64,000 bases of DNA from Durusdinium trenchii (taxonomy: Eukaryota; Sar; Dinophyceae; Suessiales; Symbiodiniaceae): NCBI GenBank assembly GCA_963970005.1, contig CAXAMN010026373.1:131791-195790 (forward strand), read 5' to 3'. Below, piece after piece: positions 23,353 to 32,827 of this stretch. Numbering within the stretch: position 1 is the stretch's first letter; each line of letters opens with the position of its first letter. Under the pieces are notes generated by a model. The model saw only the letters and a list, made by a program, of their open reading frames with translations. It ran no database searches and was not told the origin of the DNA. A program made the translations under genes and the position numbers.

Positions 23353-23450
23353 TTGCTACTAGAAGCGATGCACTTGTTCCTAGTAGCTTCTTGTTACTAC
23401 TAGTAAGGCACTTGTTACTAGTAGCGATGCACTTGTTCCTAGTAGCTATG
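23353..23450 (-). repeat. R2 repeat array
   Basis: Units CTAGAAGCGATGCACTTGTT, CTAGTAGCTTCTTGTTAC and ACTAGTAAGGCACTTGTT in tandem. Nearly the same unit order occurs at 30079, 37708 and 58940. Confidence 0.9.
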
Positions 23451-24048
23451 GATATTCGCCTTGTTTCGCCTTTCGCCGGGTTCGCGTACTCCTCCGCACC
23501 ATCCAGACCGACAAACAGAACTGAAGGCGACGCTGGACTACCTAATGTCCTTGGATACGGACAGCTGGAGCCCCACTGGAAGGGAAATCGGTTCCGGTTC
23601 CGGTTAAGCCCTGAATTTGGTACTTTGGATCTTGTATTTCTAGTTTGGGGGCTAAAGCCAGCGACTGAAGGTCCTATAGAAAAGAATTATGATGAATATG
23701 GTATTTCTGGTACACTTCATTCTACTAAGCAAGATTAAGCAAGAATGTTTTAGATCAACAGTCCTTACCAAGCCTATCCAGTACATTGTCTTGGAGCAAG
23801 ACGATGCACTCAGATGCCAGTTGGTTTTCCCAATCCTCATCTGGATGCTAGAGGAAACAGGGCTATCAAAAAGTCCAGTTTTCTGACTTCGTCAAGTCCC
23901 GTTTAGCGTATAGTCTGGCACCTGTCCTCCCCGCTCTTGGATCCTTTGGCTTTGGTATTTCAACTTTCCTTCTCGCACCTCCCATGGATTATGCGTGTTG
24001 ACGCTGCACTGTGGTCCAAACACACACCTTTAGATCAGGCCATAAGTT

Positions 24049-24333
24049 ATGGCACAAGAGAAGCCTTTCTTTCTACCGGGTCCCGATCTGGGTATAGTTC
24101 GAACTCAAGAGCTGCTCATGAGCCCCCCGGAGCCCCTTCAGCTGCCTTCGGCCCTTCGTCGTCCGCGGCACGGAGCCGCCGACCGAGGCATGTTTCCTCG
24201 CGAGGTGAACTGGGATCCCATCGAAGCGATGCATGGCAACGGCTCGCGGGTCTTAGGCGAGCGGGTTTGGCGCGGGTTTTTCGCGTGGTGGAGCGAAAGG
24301 GATGAAGACGGAGGGGAGATGGAAAAGGCATGA
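24049..24333 (+). CDS. Candidate 94-aa protein or 3' exon, unknown function
   Basis: ATG-initiated frame of 94 codons in a local GC-rich island. It has a Pro/Leu/Arg-rich N-terminal half, then FPREVNWDPIEAM and a Trp-rich, acidic end (RVWRGFFAWWSERDEDGGEM). The Trp/acidic C-terminus and GC rise compared with flanks make it look coding. However, a 122-codon frame on the same strand (23937-24305) and two minus-strand frames overlap it. No family is recognised. It could equally be the last exon of a gene whose upstream exons I cannot see. Confidence 0.25.
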   Translation: MAQEKPFFLPGPDLGIVRTQELLMSPPEPLQLPSALRRPRHGAADRGMFPREVNWDPIEAMHGNGSRVLGERVWRGFFAWWSERDEDGGEMEKA

Positions 24334-24889
24334 AAGGACAACTGATCATGCCTGATTATTGAGGGGCATCGGGATATTTGAAGTGTAATTTGTGGCTCGT
24401 TCCCCCCCTGTGTGTGGCAACTTGCTCACTCAGCATTGATGAACATGATCCTGTTCATGAAGCACCAAGTGCTTGAAACCCTCCAACCCACCAGCATCTC
24501 ACATCCCTTGCAAAACGTTGCGGTTCGTATGATGAAATCCATCCAGGCCAGTACACCCCCTGGCATTTGGTGGGTTGCGCAGATTTGCCCAGTGCCTTTC
24601 AGCACTTTTCATATGTTCGATCTCAACCAGCCGATGACATAGCAATAAAACAATATAAAAGACATAGTGCTGGGCGCTGGGAGTAGAATCGACCACTAAT
24701 TGCTTGTGAAAGAAAGTTTCTTCCCATTTGTAATGGTGTACTCTTTCTCTGACTAACCATCCCTTTTGCCAGGCTATTCCAGCTTGCTGGTAAGTTCAAG
24801 CGCGTATGTACGTGGGTAACCTGGCATGCACAGTGGCATGGGACCGGTCGTGGGTGTTTCTTAATCCTAGTCTTATAAAAAACTTTGGA

Positions 24890-25030
24890 AAGAGCCTGTT
24901 TTCTAAATTTATAAAACAGTCAAAAACAAGTCAATTTTGCCATTTTTTTTTTAAAACTTTTCAATTTGATTTTCTTTGACTTTGACTTTTCCAGTTGACT
25001 TTTTTTTAAAATTCTTTTTTTCGACTTTTT
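24890..25030. repeat. T-rich low-complexity stretch
   Basis: Many TTGACTTTT and T8-T9 runs with a degenerate internal period. Confidence 0.7.
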
Positions 25031-25066
25031 CCCGAAAGCATTGCGAAGGGTTCTTCCGGAAAATCT

Positions 25067-25175
25067 CTTGAACACTTACACTTGGACACTTACACTTGAA
25101 CACTACACGCACTTACACTTGAAGACTTACAATTCTATACACTTACACTTGAACACTTACACTTCTATACTCACA
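25067..25175. repeat. Degenerate 14-bp tandem repeat
   Basis: About seven copies of ACACTTACACTTGA with some truncated units. A related ACACTT/AACAC-rich stretch reappears at 27300-27355, on the far side of the 60-bp minisatellite. Confidence 0.75.
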
Positions 25176-25570
25176 ATGGCACAGAAGTATCCAAGTGAAC
25201 GTTTACGAAAGCCAGCCTTCGTAGAAGGCGCTAGCGGAGTTGTGTCTGGCGAACGAAGTGAGTAGTTAGGGTCTGGGGGGTGGCCCGGGAAAGGTACACG
25301 TAAACTCGGCACATGCTGGGGGAGGAGGGTGCTTCGAGGGAAGGTTTTTCGAGGTTGTGTTGGAGGTGATTTTTGGGGGGTGGTGATGCAAGAAATGCCA
25401 AATGCATCATTTGCATCATCTGAATGGAAAGGTGTAGTTGGCACCTTGCCAGGTATAGAGACCCAGGGTAGCTATAGATCCGATGCGCCGCCGTGGTGGG
25501 TCAACCTGGAGCAACTTGACCCGTAGCTGCCGAACTACTTCGGCGGCTGGGTGAGGCGAGGGCCCACAAG

Positions 25571-25668
25571 CAAACTAGGGCTCTTGGCCATACTACTAGG
25601 AGCAAGAAGCTACTAGGGGCTCCTGGAGTCGCTACTGGGAGCAAGGACGCTACTAGGGCTCTTGGCCT
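25571..25668 (+). repeat. R2 repeat array
   Basis: CTACTAGGAGCAAGAAG and CTACTAGGGGCTCCTGG units. Both ends carry the shortened form ACTAGGGCTCTTGGCC. Confidence 0.85.
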
Positions 25669-25675
25669 ACCGAAC

Positions 25676-25844
25676 CAATGTCGACAGGTGCCACATCAAC
25701 CTGGCCTCCCCACGCGGTGCCGGGTCCATGTGCCCGCGCTGCCAAGCGAGTCTTGGTCCGACTCCTCTGACGTGCTCTGGCTGCAGTTCAATCGGCCGTG
25801 ACACCCTGACAGAAATCCTTGTCCTCAAGGCCACCTTACTGTAG
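25676..25844 (+). CDS. Possible exon with a zinc-ribbon-like CxxC-x10-CxxC
   Basis: The frame reads a Gly/Ala stretch and then CPRCQASLGPTPLTCSGC, two CxxC pairs separated by ten residues, the spacing of many zinc ribbons, before an Ile/Leu-rich end (LTEILVLKATLL). There is no ATG at a sensible place and the frame begins inside an R2 array, so only the part after about 25676 can be meaningful. No neighbouring exon was identified. The Cys spacing is seen; zinc binding is inferred and could be fortuitous. Confidence 0.22.
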
Positions 25845-26186
25845 CTGATCCCTTTTCGATCTTTTTCAGTTGAAAATCCACAGGTAAAAGTCCAACTTGA
25901 TTAGCTCACCCTTTCATCCAGGAATTCTTCGATACTTGACTTTGCATGCTGATTTGTGACGCTCGGCAGTTGTCCTGACACACCAACCGCCAAGGCGCCC
26001 CACACCTCTCCACAGAGGGGTTGGGCCACCCCCCGGTGCGTGGTTCAGCGCTGGGGGGTGATGGTCGAGGAGACTCCTCGACAGAGCAACCAGTGGCCCA
26101 GTCTCACGCCTGGTCACTGTTTGCTGCTTGGCAGCGCTTTTTCACTGGCGGCGGGCCAGTGAGGCGGCCGCGGCTCAGGTGGGCCG

Positions 26187-26437
26187 TGCCGTTGTGATGC
26201 CGAAAACTGCACCAACATAAACACCCTGCTTAAACACCAGCGTGCCGTCCGAATATGCTTAAACACCCTGCTTGGCACAGCGTGCCGCTCTGCGATGCCA
26301 AAAAACGGAGACAACACTTGACGCTGCGTGCCGTTCTGACGCCGCAAACTGCGCCAGCAGCCAAATTATGTTCCGAATATGCTTAAACACCCTGCTTGGC
26401 ACGGCGTGCCGCATTGCGTTGCCAAAAAACGGACACA
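26187..26437. repeat. Imperfect tandem duplication of about 126-139 bp
   Basis: A segment containing CGAATATGCTTAAACACCC and TTGGCAC.GCGTGCCGC occurs at 26248-26315 and 26375-26437. The preceding halves (GTGCCGTTGTGATGCC... at 26187 and GTGCCGTTCTGACGCC... at 26326) are also related. It abuts the 60-bp minisatellite directly. Confidence 0.7.
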
Positions 26438-27246
26438 GGGAGCTGGAAGATGAGAACTGGCGACTTGGTAGTACAACTGTAGTACGTGGAATATCTGGGA
26501 AGCTGGAAGATGAGAACTGGCGACTTTGTAGTACAACCTTAGCACGCGGAGTATCTGGGGAGCTGGAAGATGAGAACTGGCGACTTTGTGGTACAACTGT
26601 AGTACGCGGAGTAGCTGGGGAGCTGGAAGATGAGCACTGGCGACTTTGTAGTAAAACTTTAGTACGCGGAGCACCTGGGGAGCTGGAAGATGAGAACTGG
26701 GGACGTCGTAGTACAACTTTAGTAGGCGGAGTCGCGGAGTATCTGGGGAGCTGGAAGATGAGAACTGGCAACTTGGTAGTACAACTTGAGTACGCGGAGT
26801 ATCTGGGGAGCTGGAAGATGAGAACTGGCGACTCTGTAGTACAACTATAGTACGTGGAGTACCTGGGGACCTGGAAGGTGAGAACTAGTGACTTGGTAGT
26901 TCAAGTTTAGTACGCGGAGCATCTGGGGAGCTGGAAGATGAGAACTGGCGACGTGGTAGTACAACTGTAGTGCGCGGAGTATCTGGCGAGCTGGAAGATG
27001 AGAACTGGCAACTGTGTAGTACAACCTTAGCACGCGGAGTATCTGGGAAGCTTGAAGATGAGAAGTGGCGACTGTGTAGTACAACTGTAGTACGCGGAGT
27101 AGCTGGGGAGCTGGAAGATGAGAACTGGCGACTTNNNNNNNNNNTGAGTACGCGGAGTATCTGGGGAGCTGGAAGATGAGAACTGGCGACTTGGTAGGAC
27201 AACTGTAGTACGCGGAGTATCTGGGGAGCTGGAAGATGAGATCTGG
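26438..27246. repeat. 60-bp minisatellite, about 13 copies
   Basis: Head-to-tail copies of a 60-bp unit beginning GAGCTGGAAGATGAGAACTG, exactly 60 bp apart for the first five copies, with a few base changes and a short insertion near 26735. A 10-N gap lies at 27135-27144. Because 60 is a multiple of three and stops are absent, three or more frames are open: GELEDENWRL... on plus; SSSSSPDTPRT... and SHLPAPQILRVL... on minus. None can be taken as protein without transcript support. Confidence 0.95.
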
Positions 27247-27355
27247 GACCCATACACACACAGACATAGATACACACACAAAGACCCACACAATGCCTCA
27301 ACACACTCGACTTAACACTTCACACTGAACACTTAACACAGAACTCACACTCTGA
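27247..27355. repeat. CA-rich low-complexity tract
   Basis: CACACA dinucleotides followed by AACACTTAACAC-type degenerate repeats similar to 25067-25175. Confidence 0.75.
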
Positions 27356-27534
27356 CTTCATACGTGATGAAAAGTGCTTTCGGGCCACTCGTCGTCTAGT
27401 TTTTTAAATCAAGGATTCTGGCCTTACCATATGAAAGTTTTTTATATAATAATCTTAGTCACTTGGTCAAGGAAGAATAAATACCATCGAGTTTGAGACG
27501 CCCGCTGCGTCATAGCGTGGGTGTGATGCGCGCA

Positions 27535-27565
27535 TCTCCAACCTATAAGAGCGATGGCCTCCATG
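27535..27565 (-). repeat. R1 repeat, 1.5 units
   Basis: TCCAACCTATAAGAGCGATGG followed by CCTCC. Confidence 0.7.
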
Positions 27566-27762
27566 CTGGGTGACTTTGCCGATGTCGCTTTTTTGTGTTG
27601 CGTGGTTCTCGAAGGCGACATCAGCGAATCCCACATTTCGCAGGTTGTGGCCAGCGGTGCTGCAATTCTTGGCCTATGAAGGCCATGGAATTTATGTGAG
27701 GGGGCAAGAGCCAAGCAATGATCACCGCTCCCTTTCTTGGGCTCGTTCATATAGTTATTTGG

Positions 27763-27860
27763 GCAAGGACGCTACTAGGGGCTCGTGGTCTTACTACTAG
27801 GAGCAAGAAGCTACTAGGGGCTCCTGGCATCACTACTAGGAGCGATCGGACGCTACTAGG
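27763..27860 (+). repeat. R2 repeat array
   Basis: Units CTACTAGGGGCTCGTGG, CTACTAGGAGCAAGAAG and GAGCGATCGGACGCTACTAG. Flanks ATTTGGGCAAGG and ATTTGATTGGCA are too dissimilar to call a duplication. Confidence 0.85.
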
Positions 27861-28136
27861 ATTTGATTGGCACCAAGTGCTTCAACCGGCTTTCGCTCAG
27901 CCGCAGGCCTCGACCTGCGACAGGGTAGGGCACCAGAGCACTTCTTGCGCAGGCGTTGGGGGGGGTTGGGCTCAGCTTGGATGGCCATGTTGGAAGGGTA
28001 CCGGATTGGCGCATGCAAGGTTACCATGTTGCACGGTCGCACGGTGTTCAGAAAGATATGTCAGTCGGAGTGGAAAAGGATTCACCGTTGTGTGGGAGGT
28101 GTTCCCCAATTCCCTCCTTGGTTCCTGAATGACATC

Positions 28137-28222
28137 GCTAATTACTAGGAGCTCCTCGCCTTACTACTAGGAGCAAGAAGCTACTAGTAACAAGGGCATC
28201 GCTACTAGGAGTAACAAGAAGC
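28137..28222 (+). repeat. R2 repeat array
   Basis: Units include the self-complementary AGGAGCTCCT and CTACTAGTAACAAGGGC. Confidence 0.85.
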
Positions 28223-28593
28223 TGCTTCTTCTCGTTCTGCGTCTCCCATTTCTGTCACGCCCAGGTTCCTTGTGGACCAGGCGGGTGCACGGTGCTTGAG
28301 GGGAACAGTTGATTGAGTGCCAAGGAGAACCGATCATGGCAACTGGAGTATCACAACGTATCAAACAAGAGATACCATGATTTAAATTGTGGCCATAAAC
28401 ATACCATACATTACCATACTGCAGAGCATCAACCAGACTATGAGATCCTGATCATGCTCCCTCTCTGTACGGACACTTTCGTACGGCGTACGGTTTGGTA
28501 CCCGGTACCCTGAAGATTGACTGAAACCACCTTTCTTTGGTTGGGGCCCTGTCCCTTCGTCTGACAACCACATTGCAACATATTCAGTGATTA

Positions 28594-28707
28594 ATGAGCA
28601 CTGGCTCCGAGAAAGATCACCAACATTTGCTGGCTAAGCCAAACGCTTCGTTGGGGCAGTTTGTGAAGAACATCCGCCGAATCTTTGGGTCTTCGTTTGG
28701 TAAGGAC
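28594..28707 (+). CDS. Candidate short exon running into an R1 array
   Basis: From ATG 28594 the frame reads MSTGSEKDHQHLLAKPNASL then QFVKNIRRIFGSSFGKDP, a charged and natural-looking segment, before entering the R1 array at 28708. After the array a similar segment, FVKKMISVFG, is read and then stops. The two segments share 12 exact bases (GTTTGTGAAGAA at 28669-28680 and 28785-28796), so the array sits inside a local duplication. No family is recognised. Confidence 0.25.
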
Positions 28708-28784
28708 CCTAGTAGGTTGGAGGCCATTGCTATTAGGTTGGAGGCCATTGCTAGGAGGCCATTGCTTCCAGGTTGGAGGCCATT
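28708..28784 (+). repeat. R1 repeat array
   Basis: About four units, one shortened to 12 bp (CTAGGAGGCCATTG). All carry CCATTG in place of CCATCG, a local variant that suggests within-array copying. Confidence 0.9.
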
Positions 28785-28994
28785 GTTTGTGAAGAAGATG
28801 ATTTCGGTCTTTGGATGAAGCTCAAAGACCTAGGACCACTTGGTGGCCTACAATGGGCTGGTGGCCAGGAGCCTCAGCGGGCGAGTTGGAGTTCTGAAGG
28901 TCTGGTGGAAGGGGCGAATGAGGTTCTGAAGATCAGGGGGTACGCAAAAGCATCCACCTGCCACCTAAAGACGGAGAGCAAAGTGCGCGAAAAA

Positions 28995-29052
28995 GCTCCT
29001 AGTAGCGTCCGATCGCTCCTAGTAGCGATGCCCTTTGCTCCTAGTAGTGTCC
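28995..29052 (-). repeat. R2 repeat array, three units
   Basis: CTCCTAGTAGCGTCCGATCG, CTCCTAGTAGCGATGCCC and CTCCTAGTAGTGTCC. Confidence 0.85.
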
Positions 29053-29215
29053 TGTACGCATGGTTCTGGGACTCTCCAGGAGATTCTCCGAAGCCGGCGG
29101 ATCCGTCGGTTGGAGTACTTCATCCTCACTCCGGGTTCGAGTTAGAAAAGGATTGGTGAGTGGCAACCCTTTGAGGATCGAACGTGATGTGCTGTGAACA
29201 TCGCACATCATATTT

Positions 29216-29595
29216 TTGTTGGACCCAAAACTTCCAATGTGCATTGAACTATGCTCTTGTCTAACCTACAGCAGATTGCTGTCTCCAAAGCAAAGTGACC
29301 TTCTTTCCTATCAACGCGCTCGCCCTGAGCTTACAAAGAGACAGATTCGCCAAAGGTTTCTGGACACCTCACACAAAGAATACTTAGGACCAGAGTGTCG
29401 AACGTGCTCCTTTTGGATTCCGTGACGCTCACTGGAGGTCATGACAGACTTTGAGCTGTTGCGTGTCTCCTTCTTTAAGCCCGGCTCTGACTACTTCCGC
29501 TTCTACAGGCTGGGACTGATTCGGGGAATAGACCTGAGACAGCTTCTGAGGTCGTTTGGATCTCCTTTTACAGCCATTATAGCGAGGTTGCACTA
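29216..29595 (+). CDS. Two candidate short frames of unknown function
   Basis: One frame (29216-29425) ends with SDLLSYQRARPELTKRQIRQ and CRTCSFWIP. A second begins at ATG 29440 and reads MTDFELLRVSFFKPGSDYFR, continuing about 51 codons to a stop. Both have compositions typical of folded proteins (aromatics, charged residues, few low-complexity runs). They are in different frames with a stop between them, so if real they are separate exons or a decayed gene. No homologue is recognised. Confidence 0.2.
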
Positions 29596-30078
29596 GGTGT
29601 CACGCGTTGTCACTATCCAATACGTCCTGAGTTCTTACAAGACAGCTTACATGTAGAGAACATGGACATGGCCGATGCCATTTTACAGGAAGTCTTCAAT
29701 GGGCGGATGCCCCTCGTGATTGGGCCTTTCCGCTGATTTTTGTTTCAAAGAAATCAGTCTTTGATCCTTTGACCCCGCAGGAAGCACGGTCGAAAGGCTT
29801 TGCCCGGACGGACGCCACGACCCACATCCGAGAACCATCCTCCAACATCGACACCGATGAAAATAGGGCGAAATGGTGCGACATGTAGATCTAGGGGCCC
29901 ACAGATCGCACACTCAGCAGGCTGGTCGTAGTCGTTGCCATTTGGAACCCCCTCAAGTGTTTTCCTCACTGCGCAGACTCTGAAAGAGACCTGAGTGGAT
30001 GCGGGTCGACGATGGCAGCGGCATGAGGATGTATTTGTAGACGGAAGACCTCCCAGCTCGGCCCCTGGGACCCGATAG

Positions 30079-30219
30079 ACTTCTTGTTACTACTAGTAAG
30101 GCACCTGTTCCTAGTAGCGTGGCACTTGTTACTAGTAAGCTTCTTGTTACTAGTAGTAAGGCACTTGTTACTACTAGCGTGGCACTTCTTACTAGTAGCG
30201 ATGCACTTGTTACTACCAG
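30079..30219 (-). repeat. R2 repeat array, about seven units
   Basis: Runs of CTTGTTACTAGTAGCGATGC, CTTGTTACTACTAGTAAGGC and a GCGTGG variant of GCGATG seen twice. One of the longer R2 arrays in a single orientation. Confidence 0.9.
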
Positions 30220-30830
30220 TCTCCTGGCGATCTCGCAGCTTTCGTTGGTTTACGAAAAGCCAACTTCTGCGTGCCCAATCTGATCTGTGAGACTTATGGG
30301 CAACCACATACCATCACATAACCCTTCTCTATAAAGGATCAATCTTGCGCCCTTGCGGGCCGCTGGGACAGGTTCATTGATGAACTGGGCGGCTTTTGGC
30401 TTTACCGCTGGGGAGTCGGGCGCCTCAGAGCTCCAAGAGAGCTGGCACTCGTGGGGTGGGTTGGACCGCACAGGTCCCTGCAAACTCGTCCTTAAAAAGT
30501 CCCCTCTTGCAATGCAAATTTGCAAGAAGATCTCAGGTCTTAAGATGTCTTAAGCACCTTGAGTCACCATCAGTGCCCATCAACTCACATCAATCAAGGA
30601 GTTTAGTCAAAGCTCAAAGGTAGGCATCAGAACCAGAAGGATTCTTCCTGCTGCGTGCTGCTAAACTCTGCTTGCTTCACAAGGAGACTCATCCCACTTA
30701 CTGTACATTGGGGTCGGGGTACTCTTGGCCAGAGTTTGCCAGAATCCTACCTGGCAACCCCTCAAAATATACCGGAATCCGGGGGTCTTTTTAGGTTATC
30801 ATTCTTGTCGAAGCATCCCCTGAGTGAGCC

Positions 30831-30853
30831 GCTCTCTCTCTCTCTCTCTCTCT
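30831..30853. repeat. (CT)n microsatellite
   Basis: Eleven tandem CT dinucleotides. Confidence 0.95.
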
Positions 30854-31039
30854 GAGGACCATGCCATTCGGGGACTGGGCACCGCGATCGCGCTATGGGC
30901 ACATGAGGCGAGCCGGGGCGGGAACGCCAGGGCCACCATGTCCGTCATGACCCCACAATGGGGACATAGTCGGTCAGAGATTGGATGAGTGACGTATTGG
31001 ATCCAAGCTATGACGGTTTTTTGCACTCGGCGTTTCGCG

Positions 31040-31064
31040 CCGGAATACGCGTCGCGTATTCCGG
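31040..31064. repeat. Perfect hairpin, 11-bp arms and 3-base loop
   Basis: CCGGAATACGC (31040-31050), loop GTC, and its exact reverse complement (31054-31064). It lies in a GC-rich patch where a short frame (30989-31177) is open. Confidence 0.85.
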
Positions 31065-31599
31065 GCCGATCCCATCAACAGTGGGCGCTTGCCGTCCTGA
31101 TCCGCATGTGGCTTCTCGCGGCGCATGCCGACTCCGTAGGACCGGACGTCGGTCGAACTCGACGACTCCGTAAATGACAGTATACGTGACGATAAAACAA
31201 CCGCAGATGTTGCAGATGACCTCTAAGCCAGTGCAAGGTGTTGCAAACGGTTTCTAGAAGTATCCGTGATCGGTGTGGAAGGAAGGACACATGTCAGGAT
31301 CTTGCAACAAGGTCTCTTGGGACCCCAATAGCCGTCACGTCACGAGTTTGGTTCCCCAACATTCCCTAATTGATCAGAAGTACCTTTCTACAACAGTAGA
31401 AGGCACATTTTTTGTCTTGAACTGCCAAAAGCAATCTTGAATTGCATTTTTTTGTCTCCACCTCAAGCATCTTGAATTTGAGGTGCCCGATTTGTTTGGT
31501 CCACTCTCTTTACTTAGTGATCTCTACCGCTCAGGCAGAAGAGTGCGGGCCCTGGCCACGGTGGTGCAGCAGTATGGACCTGTTCTCCAACATGTTCTC

Positions 31600-31729
31600 T
31601 ACTAGTAACAAGGGCATCGCTACTAGGAACAAGGGCATTACTTACTACTATAGTAGCAAGAAGCTACAAACGTAGCTATTTGCTACTAGTAGTCATGCCC
31701 TTGTTACTAGCGATGCCTTTGTAACTAGT
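31600..31729. mobile_element. R2 foldback element with arms of about 60 bp
   Basis: The left arm (31600-31667) is R2 units in one orientation and the right arm (31672-31729) is R2 units in the other, pairing around a four-base loop AAAC. The pairing covers blocks such as ACAAGGGCATCGCTA and its complement, with several mismatches and indels. No flanking target duplication was seen. Confidence 0.75.
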
Positions 31730-32387
31730 GTATTCAGTCCAGGTCCCACCAAATATCTTCAAGCCCGTAGAGCTCAGGTGTGGGTACTGCCTGCCCAAAG
31801 TGGACGGGGGAGTGAATCTGATGAAGTCTGAATGCCAGCTCAGGGATGTGGTCCACACTGGAGTCCACACTGAAAGTTCCGTAAAGTTACCTTGTAGAAA
31901 TTCCGATTATTCCACTTAGATCACCTTGATCGACCTTGTTCTTCTATTTAAAAGCCATCCTGGACTTTCTTTGTGAGAATCAGGAGATCAGCAAGTTTGG
32001 CCTTAAGTGTTGAGTGGGATATGAGGCAAGTAGCGTATGAAAAGTGAGCAGGACATTGTTTCGCAGCTTTGTGGGATAAACTTCGCAGAGCTTGTCACGA
32101 ACATAGCATTGACTGTGACTTTTCGGCAGTCATACTATTTAGACCTAGACCAACATAGCGGATACCTTGCTGGTGGATCCACTGTAAACACGGGAGACCT
32201 CGGTGACGCAATTCGCCACATAGAGGTATCCACCATGAACTGTTCCGAGTGGACCAAACCCGTCCCTTGTCCCCCAGAGCGGTGGACCGTATTCATAGGA
32301 AAAGAGCGACCAACAACTAGCCTCCAATTCATTTTGCAGAGCGAATGATCTGTAGGCCCAGACTCTTGGCCTATGATCTGGAGGTGC

Positions 32388-32456
32388 CATATGCCCATCA
32401 GGCTCGGTGATATCAAACTCCTTCTTTCTTCCAGTCAGTGAGGTTTAGGAAAGCCG
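32388..32456. repeat. 69-bp direct repeat outside the 5' LTR (copy 1)
   Basis: Begins CATATGCCCATCAGGCTCGG and ends AAAGCCG immediately before the LTR. It is identical to 35755-35823 except for one base (TTTAGG versus TTTAGT). Its position outside both LTRs makes it a duplication of the host target or an associated sequence rather than part of the LTR. Confidence 0.9.
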
Positions 32457-32646
32457 TCATGACATGGCATGAAGACATATGACGTGAGGGTTCGTGCATT
32501 GTCGCCATTCTGGCCTAAGGGCCCTTGAGCTTGGCTGATGGAGGCCATTCAGCGCGGCGTGGAGAAAAGTGCACAGCACTTGAGCGTTGTCGGTGATCCT
32601 CGTGTTCCAGTTGGATATCAAACCTTGGAGTCATCCTCCGCTGACA
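32457..32646 (+). repeat. 5' long terminal repeat, 190 bp
   Basis: Shares with 35573-35754 the stretch from TCATG(A/G)CATGGCATGAAG to CCTCCGCTG, with about seven substitutions. This copy has a 14-bp insertion (ATGACGTGAGGGTT) after AAGACAT and a shorter 3' end (GACA versus GGTTTTACA). Both copies end in ACA. It includes TGGAGGCCATTC, which overlaps the R1 core by 11 bases. Confidence 0.8.
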
Positions 32647-32659
32647 TGGTAGCGGAGCC
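32647..32659 (+). promoter_or_regulatory. Primer-binding site, initiator-Met-tRNA type
   Basis: TGGTAGCGGAGCC begins directly after the LTR terminal ACA. TGG is the complement of the tRNA CCA end, and TGGTAGC is what initiator methionine tRNAs with a 3' GCUACCA end would pair with. This is where minus-strand DNA synthesis starts in LTR elements. Position and first seven bases fit; the remaining bases need the host tRNA sequence. Confidence 0.6.
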
Positions 32660-32827
32660 GGAAGGCTCAGTCCGACCGGTTCCCGCTGAAGGTCCCGGCC
32701 TCATCCGGGAGCACTGACAACAGTGCTGAGGACCTTGGACACCCTACAGTGGTGTTGGCCCATTCTTTGTTGTGCTTGCAGCTTTGGACGTTGTTTCAAT
32801 CATAGTTGACATTGTACATTGTGCAGA

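Noticed and set aside
26259..27304. Proteins of 116-192 aa across the 60-bp minisatellite on both strands
   Set aside because: The period is a multiple of three without stops, so several frames are open at once; no independent evidence of coding.
32502..32517. GCCATTCTGGCCTAAG in the LTRs as a spliced-leader relict
   Set aside because: Only 13 of 16 bases match and it is present in both LTRs; better explained as LTR sequence.
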